This document shows, piece by piece, positions 14,822-23,213 of a DNA stretch of 30,466 bases; the stretch's first letter is position 1; every line of letters starts with the position of its first letter. The stretch is from Bacillota bacterium (GTDB lineage Bacteria; Bacillota; Bacilli; Bacillales; Bacillaceae_J), in the NCBI GenBank assembly GCA_023457235.1, contig JAEWMK010000554.1, forward strand, positions 1-30,466, read 5' to 3'. Below the pieces are notes generated by a model. It had not been told where the DNA came from. It saw only the letters and a list, made by a program, of their open reading frames with translations, and made no database searches. Position numbers and translations under genes: made by a program.

Positions 14822-16227
14822 TCTATTTTTCGGATTATTACCTGAAAGTAGCTGGCGGATGCCTGCTACTTTCAGGATATTGTGGGCTAAAGCCACAATT
14901 CCAAACTTGACATGTACTTTGTCGAGACCCCGCAACGAAAATCTGCGGAACGACCGATTGCCCTTGACGTGACCGAACACGCTTTCTACTTCGACTTTGC
15001 GTCGGGCGTAGATTGCGGCCTTCTCCTCACATTCAAGGGCTGTTTTGGCTTTTGCTTTCATCTCTTCAAAGATGGTATTCCAGTGAACTTGACGATTTCC
15101 CTTTGCTTTTGTGCATTGTTCCTTTAATGGGCAATCTGTACAATCTTCACATTCATATATTTTGAAGCTTTGCTCATAGCCAGATTTTTGTTTTGGTATT
15201 TTTTAAACGTTACCTTCCTTCCGTTCGGGCAAATAAAACAATCATCTTGTTCTAGATAGGTCCAGTTTTTTGCGTTCTTGATATCCTTTTTAAATTTTCG
15301 TGTCTGTTCTTGAACGTAGGTGCCGTAAGGGATCAGAAAATCAAATCTTGGCTCTTTTTCCTTACGGACTGTTGAATCTGACTCTCCTTCAATCTCTTCC
15401 GTTAATGCTTCCACTTTTTCCTCTAATTTTCGAGCGATTGTTTCAAGATGATATTCTTCAATCTCTTCCTTTTGAACTGTTTCAGTTTCTACTTGTGTTA
15501 ACTCATGTATGTGCTGAAGTACTTCTTGAATCTTCTCTTTTAATTTTGCTTCAAATTTGGAAGTTGATTTTTTCCACACGAAAGAATACTTATTGGCGTT
15601 GGCTTCAATTTTAGTACCATCCAAAAAGTAGTTTTCCATCGTAATATAATCTTCTTCGATCAATTTATGTATCATGGCTTCAAATAACTCGTCCATCATG
15701 GCTTTCATTCGTTCTCCACGGAACTCATTGATGGTACGGTAATCCAGCTGCTGCATTGCTGCCAACCACATGGCTGGGATATTTTCTGTTGTCAACTTCT
15801 CAATTCCTCGGCAAGAATAAACCTTTTGGGAATAACCAAAAAGAATGATTTTAAGCATCATTTTGGGATGAAAGGAGCTACGACCGCCGCCTTTATAATA
15901 AGAAAACAATTGTTCCTCCGGTACAGCTTCAACCATTTCATCCACCACACGTGCGACGTGATGTTCTGGTAGGAGAGCTTCAATATCAAAAATAGCATGA
16001 ATTTGACGATTGTCATATGGTTTGAAGGTAGGGGCTAATTGTCTTTTGGGTTTCTTTTTTTCATCTATCTCTGGAAGAAGTGTCATTTGAGTGTTATAAT
16101 CAGCTGTAGTAATCATTGGATTGCTCATAAAAAATCGTCCTTTCTCCAAATGTTGGTTTGGTCACTTACATTTTACTAGAATTGACGATTTTTTTGTGCA
16201 CTTTTTTATAAAAAGAGAAAAATAATA

Positions 16228-16269
16228 GGGGCTCCAAAAAGTCAATTACATGACTTTTTGGACAGCCCC
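16228..16269. repeat. Hairpin at the right IS end
   Basis: GGGGCT-CCAAAAAGTCA (16228-16244) pairs with TGACTTTTTGG-(AC)-AGCCCC (16251-16269), a 17-bp stem with a 2-nt bulge and loop ATTACA. The inner arm is an inverted copy of the terminal repeat lacking two bases. Confidence 0.75.
16250..16269 (-). repeat. Right terminal inverted repeat of the IS
   Basis: Read inward on the minus strand: GGGGCTGTCCAAAAAGTCAT. It also forms the 3' arm of the end hairpin at 16228-16269. Confidence 0.75.
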
Positions 16270-16305
16270 ATATCAAGATGCTAAAGCTAATGAAAAGGAA
16301 TAAAA

Positions 16306-17088
16306 TTATTCTTTTTTACCGTAACTGGCTTCCAGGCCAACTCGAACATCCATCTGAATTCCATACTGCGGTATTGGATAGCGTAAGCCATTTTTACTTA
16401 AATGTTTTAATCCATCTAATGCTTTTACTAAATCCGATGGTGATAGAGCGATTAGTAGTTCCTCATCTAATACCCCCCCGTATCTTCTCTCTGCGTAGCA
16501 AGGAATTGATAAACTTGGTTTTCCCGTACTTAGAGCACGACCCCATGAATCTGCACAAGAAGATTCTCCAACAACACTCCAATCAAATTTTTCGTAATTT
16601 TTCCATTGTAACCCATTAATAAACAGAATCATTTGACCAGGAGTAGCATAGATCAAACAAATATCTGGGGGATCTAACCTACCCGAAACTAGGGGGGAAA
16701 CAGCCATCGCTTCAAACTTTCCATAAGTCACTACATTCATAGCATGTTGGTGACTACACGAGTCCTTTTCATTCTCGAACCAAACACCTGACATCTCTTT
16801 CCCTGATAGCCAATCTTCATTACGTGGAGAAAGTCCAAGAACTACTTGACATTGTGGTCCTGCTAGATCCTCTGCAGTAATGCCTACCGTCCAGCCAAGC
16901 CTTGCTGCCTGTGCAACAATTTGGTCAGTGGTATGTATGTCCTTAGGACGACGTATATTAGTTATTTTCTCCATTTCCTCTGTTTTATCAAACATTTTCA
17001 TTCCAATAGGAATAGTTTTTAATCTTAAGAGGCTGTATAATTGGTCAACTATTTCCTTCCAATTATAGTTAATTTGTTTTTTCACCAT
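16306..17088 (-). CDS. DUF169 family protein
   Basis: 260 residues resembling the DUF169 (COG2043) family of unknown function. Visible conserved segments are IPIGMKMF (26-33), RRPKD, GPQCQVVLGL (77-86), CLIYATPGQMILFINGLQW (about 144-162), GESSCADSWG (174-183) and IPCYAERRYGG (195-205). Five cysteines (80, 111, 144, 178, 197) occur in or near these segments. It is soluble with no signal peptide. The ribosome binding site is weak (GGTGG). It is the last gene of a dinB-like/crotonase/DUF169 unit beside the acyl-CoA cluster, suggesting a role in organic-acid metabolism. The IS begins 36 bp beyond its stop and has probably displaced the original terminator. Confidence 0.8.
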   Translation of the reverse strand: MVKKQINYNWKEIVDQLYSLLRLKTIPIGMKMFDKTEEMEKITNIRRPKDIHTTDQIVAQAARLGWTVGITAEDLAGPQCQVVLGLSPRNEDWLSGKEMSGVWFENEKDSCSHQHAMNVVTYGKFEAMAVSPLVSGRLDPPDICLIYATPGQMILFINGLQWKNYEKFDWSVVGESSCADSWGRALSTGKPSLSIPCYAERRYGGVLDEELLIALSPSDLVKALDGLKHLSKNGLRYPIPQYGIQMDVRVGLEASYGKKE

Positions 17089-17112
17089 TTAACCACCGCC
17101 AATGATAAAGAA

Positions 17113-17883
17113 CTATTTATTAAAAAAGCTTTTTATATAGCCTTGAAATTCATCGGTTTTAAAGCATTCTGTTTGATAAAAGGTTTCATCATTTAAAGTT
17201 TGGTCTATTGAGGATTGGCTCGATTGTTTGACAAGACGTTTAATAATTTTATTAGAGGTTGTTGAAGTTTGATTGAATTGAGCAGCATAATTTAATACTT
17301 CGGTTTCTATGTGGGTATCTTCTACAACCTTATTTACTAATCCGATTTTGAATGCTTCATCTGCAGTAATTTGATTTCCAAAATAAAGCAACTCCATAGC
17401 CTTCGCTTCTCCAATAATTTTGGGGAGAAGATAATGGGCTCCCATGTCAGGGATTAATCCAATTTTAGAAAATATAAATTGAATAGAAGTGGTATCTGAT
17501 GCAATCCGTATATCACTTGCTAATGCTAAAGAAGCACCGCCACCTGCTACAGCTCCACGAAGACAAGCAATTGTAGGAATAGGTAGTTCGTACCATGTTT
17601 TAGAGAATCGTAGAAATTTTGAAATAAATTGCTCGATAACCTCTTTTCCTTTATCATAAATATTTTCGAAAGACCGTAAATCTCCGCCGCTGCAAAAGGC
17701 CCTCCCTGCTCCACGTAGAATAACCGCTTTATATTCATTTGTTGATTTTAAATACGTAGTAACTCTATATAACTCGTCAATCATCTCTTCGTTTAAGGCA
17801 TTTAATGCTTTTGGACGGTTTAATGTAATAGTGAACAATCCTGGATTAGAATTATCAATTAATAAAGTCTTAAAACTATCCAC
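17113..17883 (-). CDS. Crotonase-fold enoyl-CoA isomerase/hydratase family protein
   Basis: 256 residues with the crotonase oxyanion-hole segments FCSGGDL (63-69) and GAVAGGG (110-116). The two glutamates that classical enoyl-CoA hydratases use (after GGG, and before the GTIPGAGG stretch) are absent: the positions read Ser118 and Phe137. Instead Asp146 sits in GLIPDMG, the arrangement seen in PaaG-like and delta3,delta2-enoyl-CoA isomerases. An isomerase role is therefore more likely than hydration. The start is GTG at 17883 with a modest ribosome binding site. It lies 26 bp downstream of the DinB-like gene and 24 bp upstream of the DUF169 gene. Confidence 0.85.
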   Translation of the reverse strand: MDSFKTLLIDNSNPGLFTITLNRPKALNALNEEMIDELYRVTTYLKSTNEYKAVILRGAGRAFCSGGDLRSFENIYDKGKEVIEQFISKFLRFSKTWYELPIPTIACLRGAVAGGGASLALASDIRIASDTTSIQFIFSKIGLIPDMGAHYLLPKIIGEAKAMELLYFGNQITADEAFKIGLVNKVVEDTHIETEVLNYAAQFNQTSTTSNKIIKRLVKQSSQSSIDQTLNDETFYQTECFKTDEFQGYIKSFFNK

Positions 17884-17909
17884 TAACTTTCACCAACTCT
17901 CCTAAAATG

Positions 17910-18413
17910 TTATAGATTCGCTGATTTTTTATGTCCCTTGACTATTTCTTTTATTTGTTCCAGATGTCGTAATTCGTGTAATCCAATAAATTCAATCCAC
18001 TGTTCTACATTAATCGTTCCAAATGCCGGATGTTTTCCTGAGTTAGCTTTAAAGTCGGAAAAATCATAGCCATTCAACGTTTCTAATAATGAACGACGAG
18101 ATGCTGTTAATTTTTCTTTTGCTTCCGCTAACGATGTGAGCTCGTGCTTCGGCTTCATATTTTCTGGTGCCTTATATTTTTTTGAACGGTCAACAGTTGA
18201 ATGCAAAGGTTTTTGATAAGCGACTTTTCTTTCATTTTTTTTCAGAATAAGGTTTATTTCGTCAGTCATAAGCTTTTCAATTACATACAGATGTTCAAGA
18301 CTATCTATTATTGACCAGTCTTCCTGATTGGGTTTCGTTAGTGCCTGTTGGTCGGAAAGATGTGATATATATTGAAATAATTCTTTTCTAGCTTGTTCTA
18401 TACCGAACATCAT
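17910..18413 (-). CDS. DinB-superfamily (YfiT-like) metal-binding protein
   Basis: 167 residues forming a predicted four-helix bundle. The three metal-ligand histidines of the DinB/YfiT fold are visible: His41 in LEHLYVIE, and His146 and His150 in HELRHLEQI. Family members are thiol-dependent transferases or unknown damage-inducible proteins; the reaction here is not known. AGGGG precedes tandem ATG codons at 18413 and 18410, and either could be used. It follows the hairpin that ends the transporter operon, so it probably has its own promoter. It is the first gene of a three-gene unit with the isomerase-like crotonase and DUF169 protein. Confidence 0.85.
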   Translation of the reverse strand: MMFGIEQARKELFQYISHLSDQQALTKPNQEDWSIIDSLEHLYVIEKLMTDEINLILKKNERKVAYQKPLHSTVDRSKKYKAPENMKPKHELTSLAEAKEKLTASRRSLLETLNGYDFSDFKANSGKHPAFGTINVEQWIEFIGLHELRHLEQIKEIVKGHKKSANL

Positions 18414-18490
18414 TTTTCACCCCTGACGGTAAGTCATTTATAAAATCGTGTACTTTCAGACTTGTTTTTTATCATGCAGCAATGATTTTA

Positions 18491-18533
18491 TAGCGTACAT
18501 TGAACCCTCTATAGATAGTTTCAATGTACGCTA
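18491..18533 (-). terminator. Hairpin at the end of the transporter operon
   Basis: A perfect 14-bp stem pairs TAGCGTACATTGAA (18491-18504) with TTCAATGTACGCTA (18520-18533). The following T-run is short on both strands, so termination efficiency is uncertain. It lies in the 165-bp gap between the last binding-protein gene and the DinB-like gene. Confidence 0.65.
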
Positions 18534-18578
18534 ATTTTATATCCCTTCCCTAGATTGCTTTATACTTAAATATATTTA

Positions 18579-19877
18579 TTAAAACCCTAATTCATTAAGA
18601 ACTTCTTCTGGCACACTAATAAAATCACTAATATCTTCCCATACTACTTTTCCATCTTCATTTAGCTTAGTTTTTACTACAAATGCACTGTCTCCTGATA
18701 TCCTTATATCTGGACTATAATTGATGGATGGCAAGGTTGTTAAAGTGTTCGAACCGTCTAGGTTTTCAAGAGCCTCAACGACACCTTCCCTTGTTAAATT
18801 AACTCCAGCTTGTTTCATTGCTTCCCCAAATAATGCCATGTTGTTCCAACTATACCAGAAGAAATTATTTTTCTTTTCAATGACGTCCTCTTTCCCTTGT
18901 TGTTTTAGTATTTCAATCACCTTACTCACAGACTCTTGATCTTGTTGATCCCATGAATAAAAGCTTTGAATCCCATAGTATTTATCGATATAATCATGTC
19001 CTGCGATTTCAAAGATTCGATTGTCAATGGCACCAAACGATAAGCTAAAAACCCCTTTTAAGTCAACATTTTGTTGAGCTAATTCCTTTACAATAATTCC
19101 TGCTCGCTCTACACTCGCAGATAACAATAAATAATCTACATTAGAAGCTTTTAGCTGCGTGACTTGATCACTAATGTCTACAACATCGCGTTTATGGAAA
19201 GCTTGAAAAGATAAATCAATGTTGTCATATACTTTCAAAGCACTCTCAATTCCTTGTAAAGGATCTTTACCAAAAGAATCGTCCTGACCCATATAACCTA
19301 CTTTTACCTCTTCTCCATTTGATAGATTTTCAACTATATAGCGAACAGCAATTGCTCCTTGATAGCTGTATGGAGTTCCTACACCAAATAAATATTTGCT
19401 CGAGGGGTTAAAAAATTCTGTTCCTTCACCTAACCCAAGAACTGGTACCTGTTCCTTATTAATATAGTCTTTAATAGCTACTGTAGGTCCTGTCCCGAAT
19501 GAATAAGGGATGGCAAAAACATTATCCATTGTTATTAATTTCTTCGATCCATTAACTCCACCTGCTGGAGTATACTGATTATCTTCTGCTACCAATTCAA
19601 TTTTTCTACCATTAATTCCCCCATTTTCATTAATATATTGGACATATGCTAAATAAGCCTCTTCACCGCCTAATCCCATAAATGAAGCCCCACCACTAAA
19701 GTCATTTAGCACTCCTAATTTAATGGTTGTATCTGTAACTCCAGGTGTCTGATCTTGAATTTTATTTTCTTCACCTGAGTTACTTGATGTATTGTTATCA
19801 ACAGATGAACTATTACAAGCGGAAAGAATTATCAGTAACAAAAATATTAATAATGGAAAATACATTTTAATTCTCAT
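18579..19877 (-). CDS. ABC transporter substrate-binding lipoprotein (1), branched-chain amino acid/organic acid type
   Basis: 432 residues with a lipoprotein signal (LLLIILSAC, lipid-modified Cys21) and a Ser/Asn-rich linker, then a periplasmic-binding-protein type 1 (LivK-like) fold beginning TIKLGVLNDFSGGASF. It would capture the substrate outside the membrane for the LivHMGF complex encoded upstream. AAAGGGGTG is 7 nt before the ATG. It is a close paralogue of the protein at 19902-21182, 24 bp upstream, sharing long blocks such as INENGGINGRKIELV, GEGTEFF and GTPYSYQGAIAVRY. The ligand is not known; context favours an organic acid over an amino acid. Confidence 0.92.
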   Translation of the reverse strand: MRIKMYFPLLIFLLLIILSACNSSSVDNNTSSNSGEENKIQDQTPGVTDTTIKLGVLNDFSGGASFMGLGGEEAYLAYVQYINENGGINGRKIELVAEDNQYTPAGGVNGSKKLITMDNVFAIPYSFGTGPTVAIKDYINKEQVPVLGLGEGTEFFNPSSKYLFGVGTPYSYQGAIAVRYIVENLSNGEEVKVGYMGQDDSFGKDPLQGIESALKVYDNIDLSFQAFHKRDVVDISDQVTQLKASNVDYLLLSASVERAGIIVKELAQQNVDLKGVFSLSFGAIDNRIFEIAGHDYIDKYYGIQSFYSWDQQDQESVSKVIEILKQQGKEDVIEKKNNFFWYSWNNMALFGEAMKQAGVNLTREGVVEALENLDGSNTLTTLPSINYSPDIRISGDSAFVVKTKLNEDGKVVWEDISDFISVPEEVLNELGF

Positions 19878-19901
19878 AAATTAACACCCCTTTGATTTCT
19901 G

Positions 19902-21182
19902 TTAGAATCCTAATGTTTCCTCTACCACTTGAGGTGGTTTCATAAAGTCTGTTACAGATTTCCACACCACTTTTCCGTTCGCATCTAATTCAGCCTTTAC
20001 AACAAAAGCTTCTTTTCCAGACACTCTTTTATCAGAGCCGTAAGTAATTGGTGGAAGTGTACCGAAAATCTCAGTATTATCAAAGCTTTCCAAGGTAGAC
20101 ATAATTTTTTCCCTAGTTAAATCCTCACCACTCATTTCAAGTGCCTTTACAAACATTGCCATGTTATTCCACCCATACCAGAAAAATGTATTTTTCTCTT
20201 CGATTACATCCTCTTTTCCTTGTTCTTTAAGAATGTTAAGCACCTCAATGACTGATTCTTGTTCTGTTTGATCCCATGTATAGAAACTTTGGATTCCATA
20301 ATACTTGTCTACATAATCATTTCCTGCAACTTCGAAGATTCTTTTATCAATAGACGCTAGAGACATACTAAATATCCCTGACAGTTCAACTTTTTGTTTG
20401 GCAAGCTCTTTTAAGATTATCCCTACCCTTTCAACATTCCCAGATATAAATAAGTAATTAGCACCTGAATTTTTCAATTGAGTGACTTGGTCACTTAGGT
20501 CTACCGCATCTCGTTTATGGAAAGCGGTATATACGAGTTCGGCATTGTCATATGCATCCACTGCTAATTCAACGCCTTTTAAAGGATCTTTTCCAAATGC
20601 ATCATCTTGGCCCATAAATCCAATTTTGGCTGCATCATTGGTAGAAAGTGTTTCGGCAACATATCGAACAGCGATCGCTCCTTGATAACTATAAGGAGTT
20701 CCTACTGCAAATAAATACTTAGTTGCTGGGTCAAAAAACTCCGTTCCCTCTCCAATCCCTAAGACAGGAATTTTTTCGTCATTAATATAATCCTTGATTG
20801 CGACTGTTGGAGCAGTTCCTATTGAATATGGAATTGCAAAAACTTTATCTAATGTGATTAACTTTTTTGCTCCATTAACATTTCCTGCTGGGGTATATTG
20901 ATTGTCTTCAGAAACCAGCTCAATTTTCCGACCATTAATACCTCCATTTTCATTAATATAGTCTACAAATGCCTGATAACCCGCTTCTCCACCCTTCCCT
21001 TGGAAGGAAGCCCCTCCACTAAAATCGTTCAACATACCTAAAGTAATCGTATCATCCGTTATACCTGGAACTGATGTGGAGCTACTAGCGTTGCTCGATA
21101 CCTCATCTGTGGATTTAGAACAACCAACTATTAAACTCAGCAAAATAACCAAAAATAAACCATAGTAAAATTTTTTAAACAT
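19902..21182 (-). CDS. ABC transporter substrate-binding lipoprotein (2), paralogue of the next gene
   Basis: 426 residues with a lipoprotein signal (LLSLIVGC, Cys21) and a LivK-like binding fold starting TITLGMLNDFSGGASF. It is colinear with the downstream paralogue over its whole length, differing mainly in surface segments and the linker. It follows the LivM permease by 55 bp. The ribosome binding site is weak (AAGTGG). Two adjacent binding proteins for one permease set usually means two related ligands or a recent duplication. Confidence 0.92.
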   Translation of the reverse strand: MFKKFYYGLFLVILLSLIVGCSKSTDEVSSNASSSTSVPGITDDTITLGMLNDFSGGASFQGKGGEAGYQAFVDYINENGGINGRKIELVSEDNQYTPAGNVNGAKKLITLDKVFAIPYSIGTAPTVAIKDYINDEKIPVLGIGEGTEFFDPATKYLFAVGTPYSYQGAIAVRYVAETLSTNDAAKIGFMGQDDAFGKDPLKGVELAVDAYDNAELVYTAFHKRDAVDLSDQVTQLKNSGANYLFISGNVERVGIILKELAKQKVELSGIFSMSLASIDKRIFEVAGNDYVDKYYGIQSFYTWDQTEQESVIEVLNILKEQGKEDVIEEKNTFFWYGWNNMAMFVKALEMSGEDLTREKIMSTLESFDNTEIFGTLPPITYGSDKRVSGKEAFVVKAELDANGKVVWKSVTDFMKPPQVVEETLGF

Positions 21183-21237
21183 GCTAACACCACTTTCTAT
21201 TAGAGTGAATTTTCCGACTTTTTTGTTTACAAACTGT

Positions 21238-22308
21238 TTAATAACTAAAAGGCCACCTTCTTACATACGTTTTTAAATCATCCCAAAGACCAAATAATCC
21301 TTTCGGTGCAAAAATGAGAGTTATGATAATGATCAAACCATAGAATAATGTTTGAACATCCCCAAATTGTTGAGAAAATACAGGGTATTCCTGCCTTAAC
21401 GTCCCAGCGATAAATTTTAGGCCTTCTGGGACAATAACCAAGAAAATCGCTCCAAAAATAGAGCCCGTTACTGAACCAATCCCACCAATTAGAATCATTG
21501 CCAAGAATTGAATACATAGCATAAAAGGAAAGTGTTCTGGTGAAATAAATCCAAGGAAGATTCCATAAAGACTACCAGCAACACCCGCATAAAATGAACT
21601 AATAAAATAGGCTTGAATTTTATACTTAGTTAAAGAAATTCCAATGATCTCCGCAGCAATATCTCGATCTCTAATAGAACCAAAAGCGCGGCCAATTTTA
21701 CTTCTTCCTATATTAACTGCAAAATACGTTCCAATTAAAGCAAAGAAAAAGATTAAATAATAGTTACTCGTTGCTCCCGAAATAACCCACGAACCAACCG
21801 TAGCTTCGCTAACAGATATTCCGCTTGAGCCATTCGTTACGGAAGCCCAATTCGATATTCCAAATTCAACAATGTAAAAGAATGCAAATGTCACCATTGC
21901 TAAATATAAGCCTTTCAGTCTTAAAGCTGGTAGAGCAATTATCGTCCCAATTACTCCAGCAATAATTCCAGAAATAGGAATCAAAATAAAAAACGGAAGG
22001 TTAATAATATTTGATAGTATCGCAGTACAATAGGCTCCGATTGCCATAAAGGCTCCGTGTCCTAATGAAATCTGTCCAGTATTCCCACTAAGAATATTTA
22101 ACCCTATAGCACCGATAATAAAAATTCCGCATAGGCTGGCTATGTGTAAAACATACTCATTTGTTATAAAAGGAAGAATCATGATCCCGATTAATAAAAT
22201 AGACAGCCAAAATTTGCTCCACACTGTTGAAAAAATTTTCATATCTTCCTTATAGGAGGCTTTAAAATATCGTTTAAAAGAACGTTTCTTAATCAAATTC
22301 GATATCAT
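21238..22308 (-). CDS. livM: ABC transporter permease, LivM type
   Basis: 356 residues with a longer-than-usual charged N-terminal tail (about 1-30) and then about 9-10 membrane segments. The LivM signature SGNTGQISLGHGAFMAIGAY is at 74-93, LRLKGLYLAMVTFAF is near 130-145, and the cytoplasmic coupling region contains GRAFGSIRDRDIAAEIIG. It partners LivH 23 bp upstream. AAGGAGA stands 12 nt before the ATG. Confidence 0.93.
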   Translation of the reverse strand: MISNLIKKRSFKRYFKASYKEDMKIFSTVWSKFWLSILLIGIMILPFITNEYVLHIASLCGIFIIGAIGLNILSGNTGQISLGHGAFMAIGAYCTAILSNIINLPFFILIPISGIIAGVIGTIIALPALRLKGLYLAMVTFAFFYIVEFGISNWASVTNGSSGISVSEATVGSWVISGATSNYYLIFFFALIGTYFAVNIGRSKIGRAFGSIRDRDIAAEIIGISLTKYKIQAYFISSFYAGVAGSLYGIFLGFISPEHFPFMLCIQFLAMILIGGIGSVTGSIFGAIFLVIVPEGLKFIAGTLRQEYPVFSQQFGDVQTLFYGLIIIITLIFAPKGLFGLWDDLKTYVRRWPFSY

Positions 22309-22331
22309 TCTTTAGATTCATCTCCTTCATT

Positions 22332-23213
22332 TTATACGCGTTCAATTTCCTTTGTACCAAATAACCCATATGGCATAAAGATCAATATTACCAGAAGGAG
22401 AACATAGGCAACTATATCTTTTATATTCCCACCCAGTATCGGACCTAAAAATCCACCAGAAAGGCTTTCGACAATTCCTAGAATTAATCCACCTATCACG
22501 GCACCAGGAATACTATCTAATCCTCCTAGAATGAGTGCTGGAAATGCCTTAAGCGCGAAATGCGATTGCACTGGTTGTAGAAAAGATGTTGAAACTAACA
22601 CGATGCCTGCAATGACGGAAATAACAGCCGAGATTGACCAAGTTAATTTATTAACATGGTTAATACTAATACCCATTAGTTGTGCTGTATCTTGATCACT
22701 TGCCGAACCTCTCATCGCAATTCCCCATTTAGAATAACGATAGAATAGAAGGAGACCAATCAAAACAACCCCTGTTGTCAAAATAGTGAATAGCTGCAGT
22801 GTTGTAATCATTAGTTCTCCAAACTCATATGTTATATTCTTAAATGGCAACTCTAGATTTTTAATATCATGACCAAAGAATAGTCCGATTGCCCCTTTAA
22901 ATACAGAAGCAAGACCGATTGTCACCATGACAACTGTAAAAGTGGATTCCCCAATAAACTTTCTTAAAACAGAAATTTCAAGAAGAACTCCTAAGAGCGC
23001 GTTTATTAAAATTGCACATAGGATCGCTATGAAAAAAGGGACCTTAAATGAAATTAAGAAAATAAGTGAAACATAACTTCCGAGAACCATAAATTCTCCT
23101 TGTGCAAAGTTTAAAACTTTCGTGCCCCGATAAATAATGACAAATGAAACTGCAATAAGCGCATAAATACAACCGAATGCAATTCCATTTATTAAGTATT
23201 GGAAGAATAACAT
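22332..23213 (-). CDS. livH: ABC transporter permease, LivH type
   Basis: 293 residues, about 8 membrane segments. The LivH signature GTKVLNFAQGEFMVLGSY is at 30-47, and the coupling loop contains AMRGSASDQDTAQLMGI. The ATG follows the stop codon of the acyl-CoA synthetase gene directly (TAAATG), so translation is probably coupled. It forms the membrane channel with LivM. Confidence 0.94.
   Translation of the reverse strand: MLFFQYLINGIAFGCIYALIAVSFVIIYRGTKVLNFAQGEFMVLGSYVSLIFLISFKVPFFIAILCAILINALLGVLLEISVLRKFIGESTFTVVMVTIGLASVFKGAIGLFFGHDIKNLELPFKNITYEFGELMITTLQLFTILTTGVVLIGLLLFYRYSKWGIAMRGSASDQDTAQLMGISINHVNKLTWSISAVISVIAGIVLVSTSFLQPVQSHFALKAFPALILGGLDSIPGAVIGGLILGIVESLSGGFLGPILGGNIKDIVAYVLLLVILIFMPYGLFGTKEIERV

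Larger units (their letters stand above)
14588..16128 (-). pseudogene. IS1182-family transposase, interrupted by a one-base frameshift
   Basis: The N-terminal part (ATG 16128 with AAAGGA upstream, stop at 15124) has the DUF772-like domain (YKGGGRSSFHPKMMLK) and the first catalytic Asp region, DGTKIEANANKYSFVW. Around 15185-15189, a run of five T (A on the coding strand), the frame shifts. The continuing frame encodes the conserved cysteine cluster CEDCTDCPLKEQC and the C-terminal DDE region RRKVEVESVFGHVKGNRSFR with the catalytic Glu. Adding one base to the run restores a single open frame. The second frame has no stop inside the element, passes through the left repeat and ends in flanking DNA at 14588. 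This is either an inactivating deletion, a sequencing error in the homopolymer, or less likely programmed frameshifting. Confidence 0.82.
14753..16269 (-). mobile_element. IS1182-family insertion sequence, about 1.5 kb
   Basis: The element is bounded by inverted repeats beginning GGGGCTGTCC (16 of 20 positions match between ends) and carries one transposase gene on the minus strand. Both ends have strong hairpins that would block transcription crossing the element. The flanks (left AAAAAA, right ATATCA) show no target-site duplication, so the junctions may have been rearranged since insertion. Confidence 0.85.

Noticed and set aside
15185..15189. Programmed ribosomal frameshift in the transposase
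   Set aside because: The zero-frame codons at the run (AAC AAA AAT) do not form a good X-XXY-YYZ slippery heptamer, and IS1182-type transposases are normally a single frame; a deletion or sequencing error is simpler.
14745..16276. Target-site duplication around the IS
   Set aside because: Left flank AAAAAA and right flank ATATCA share no convincing direct repeat.
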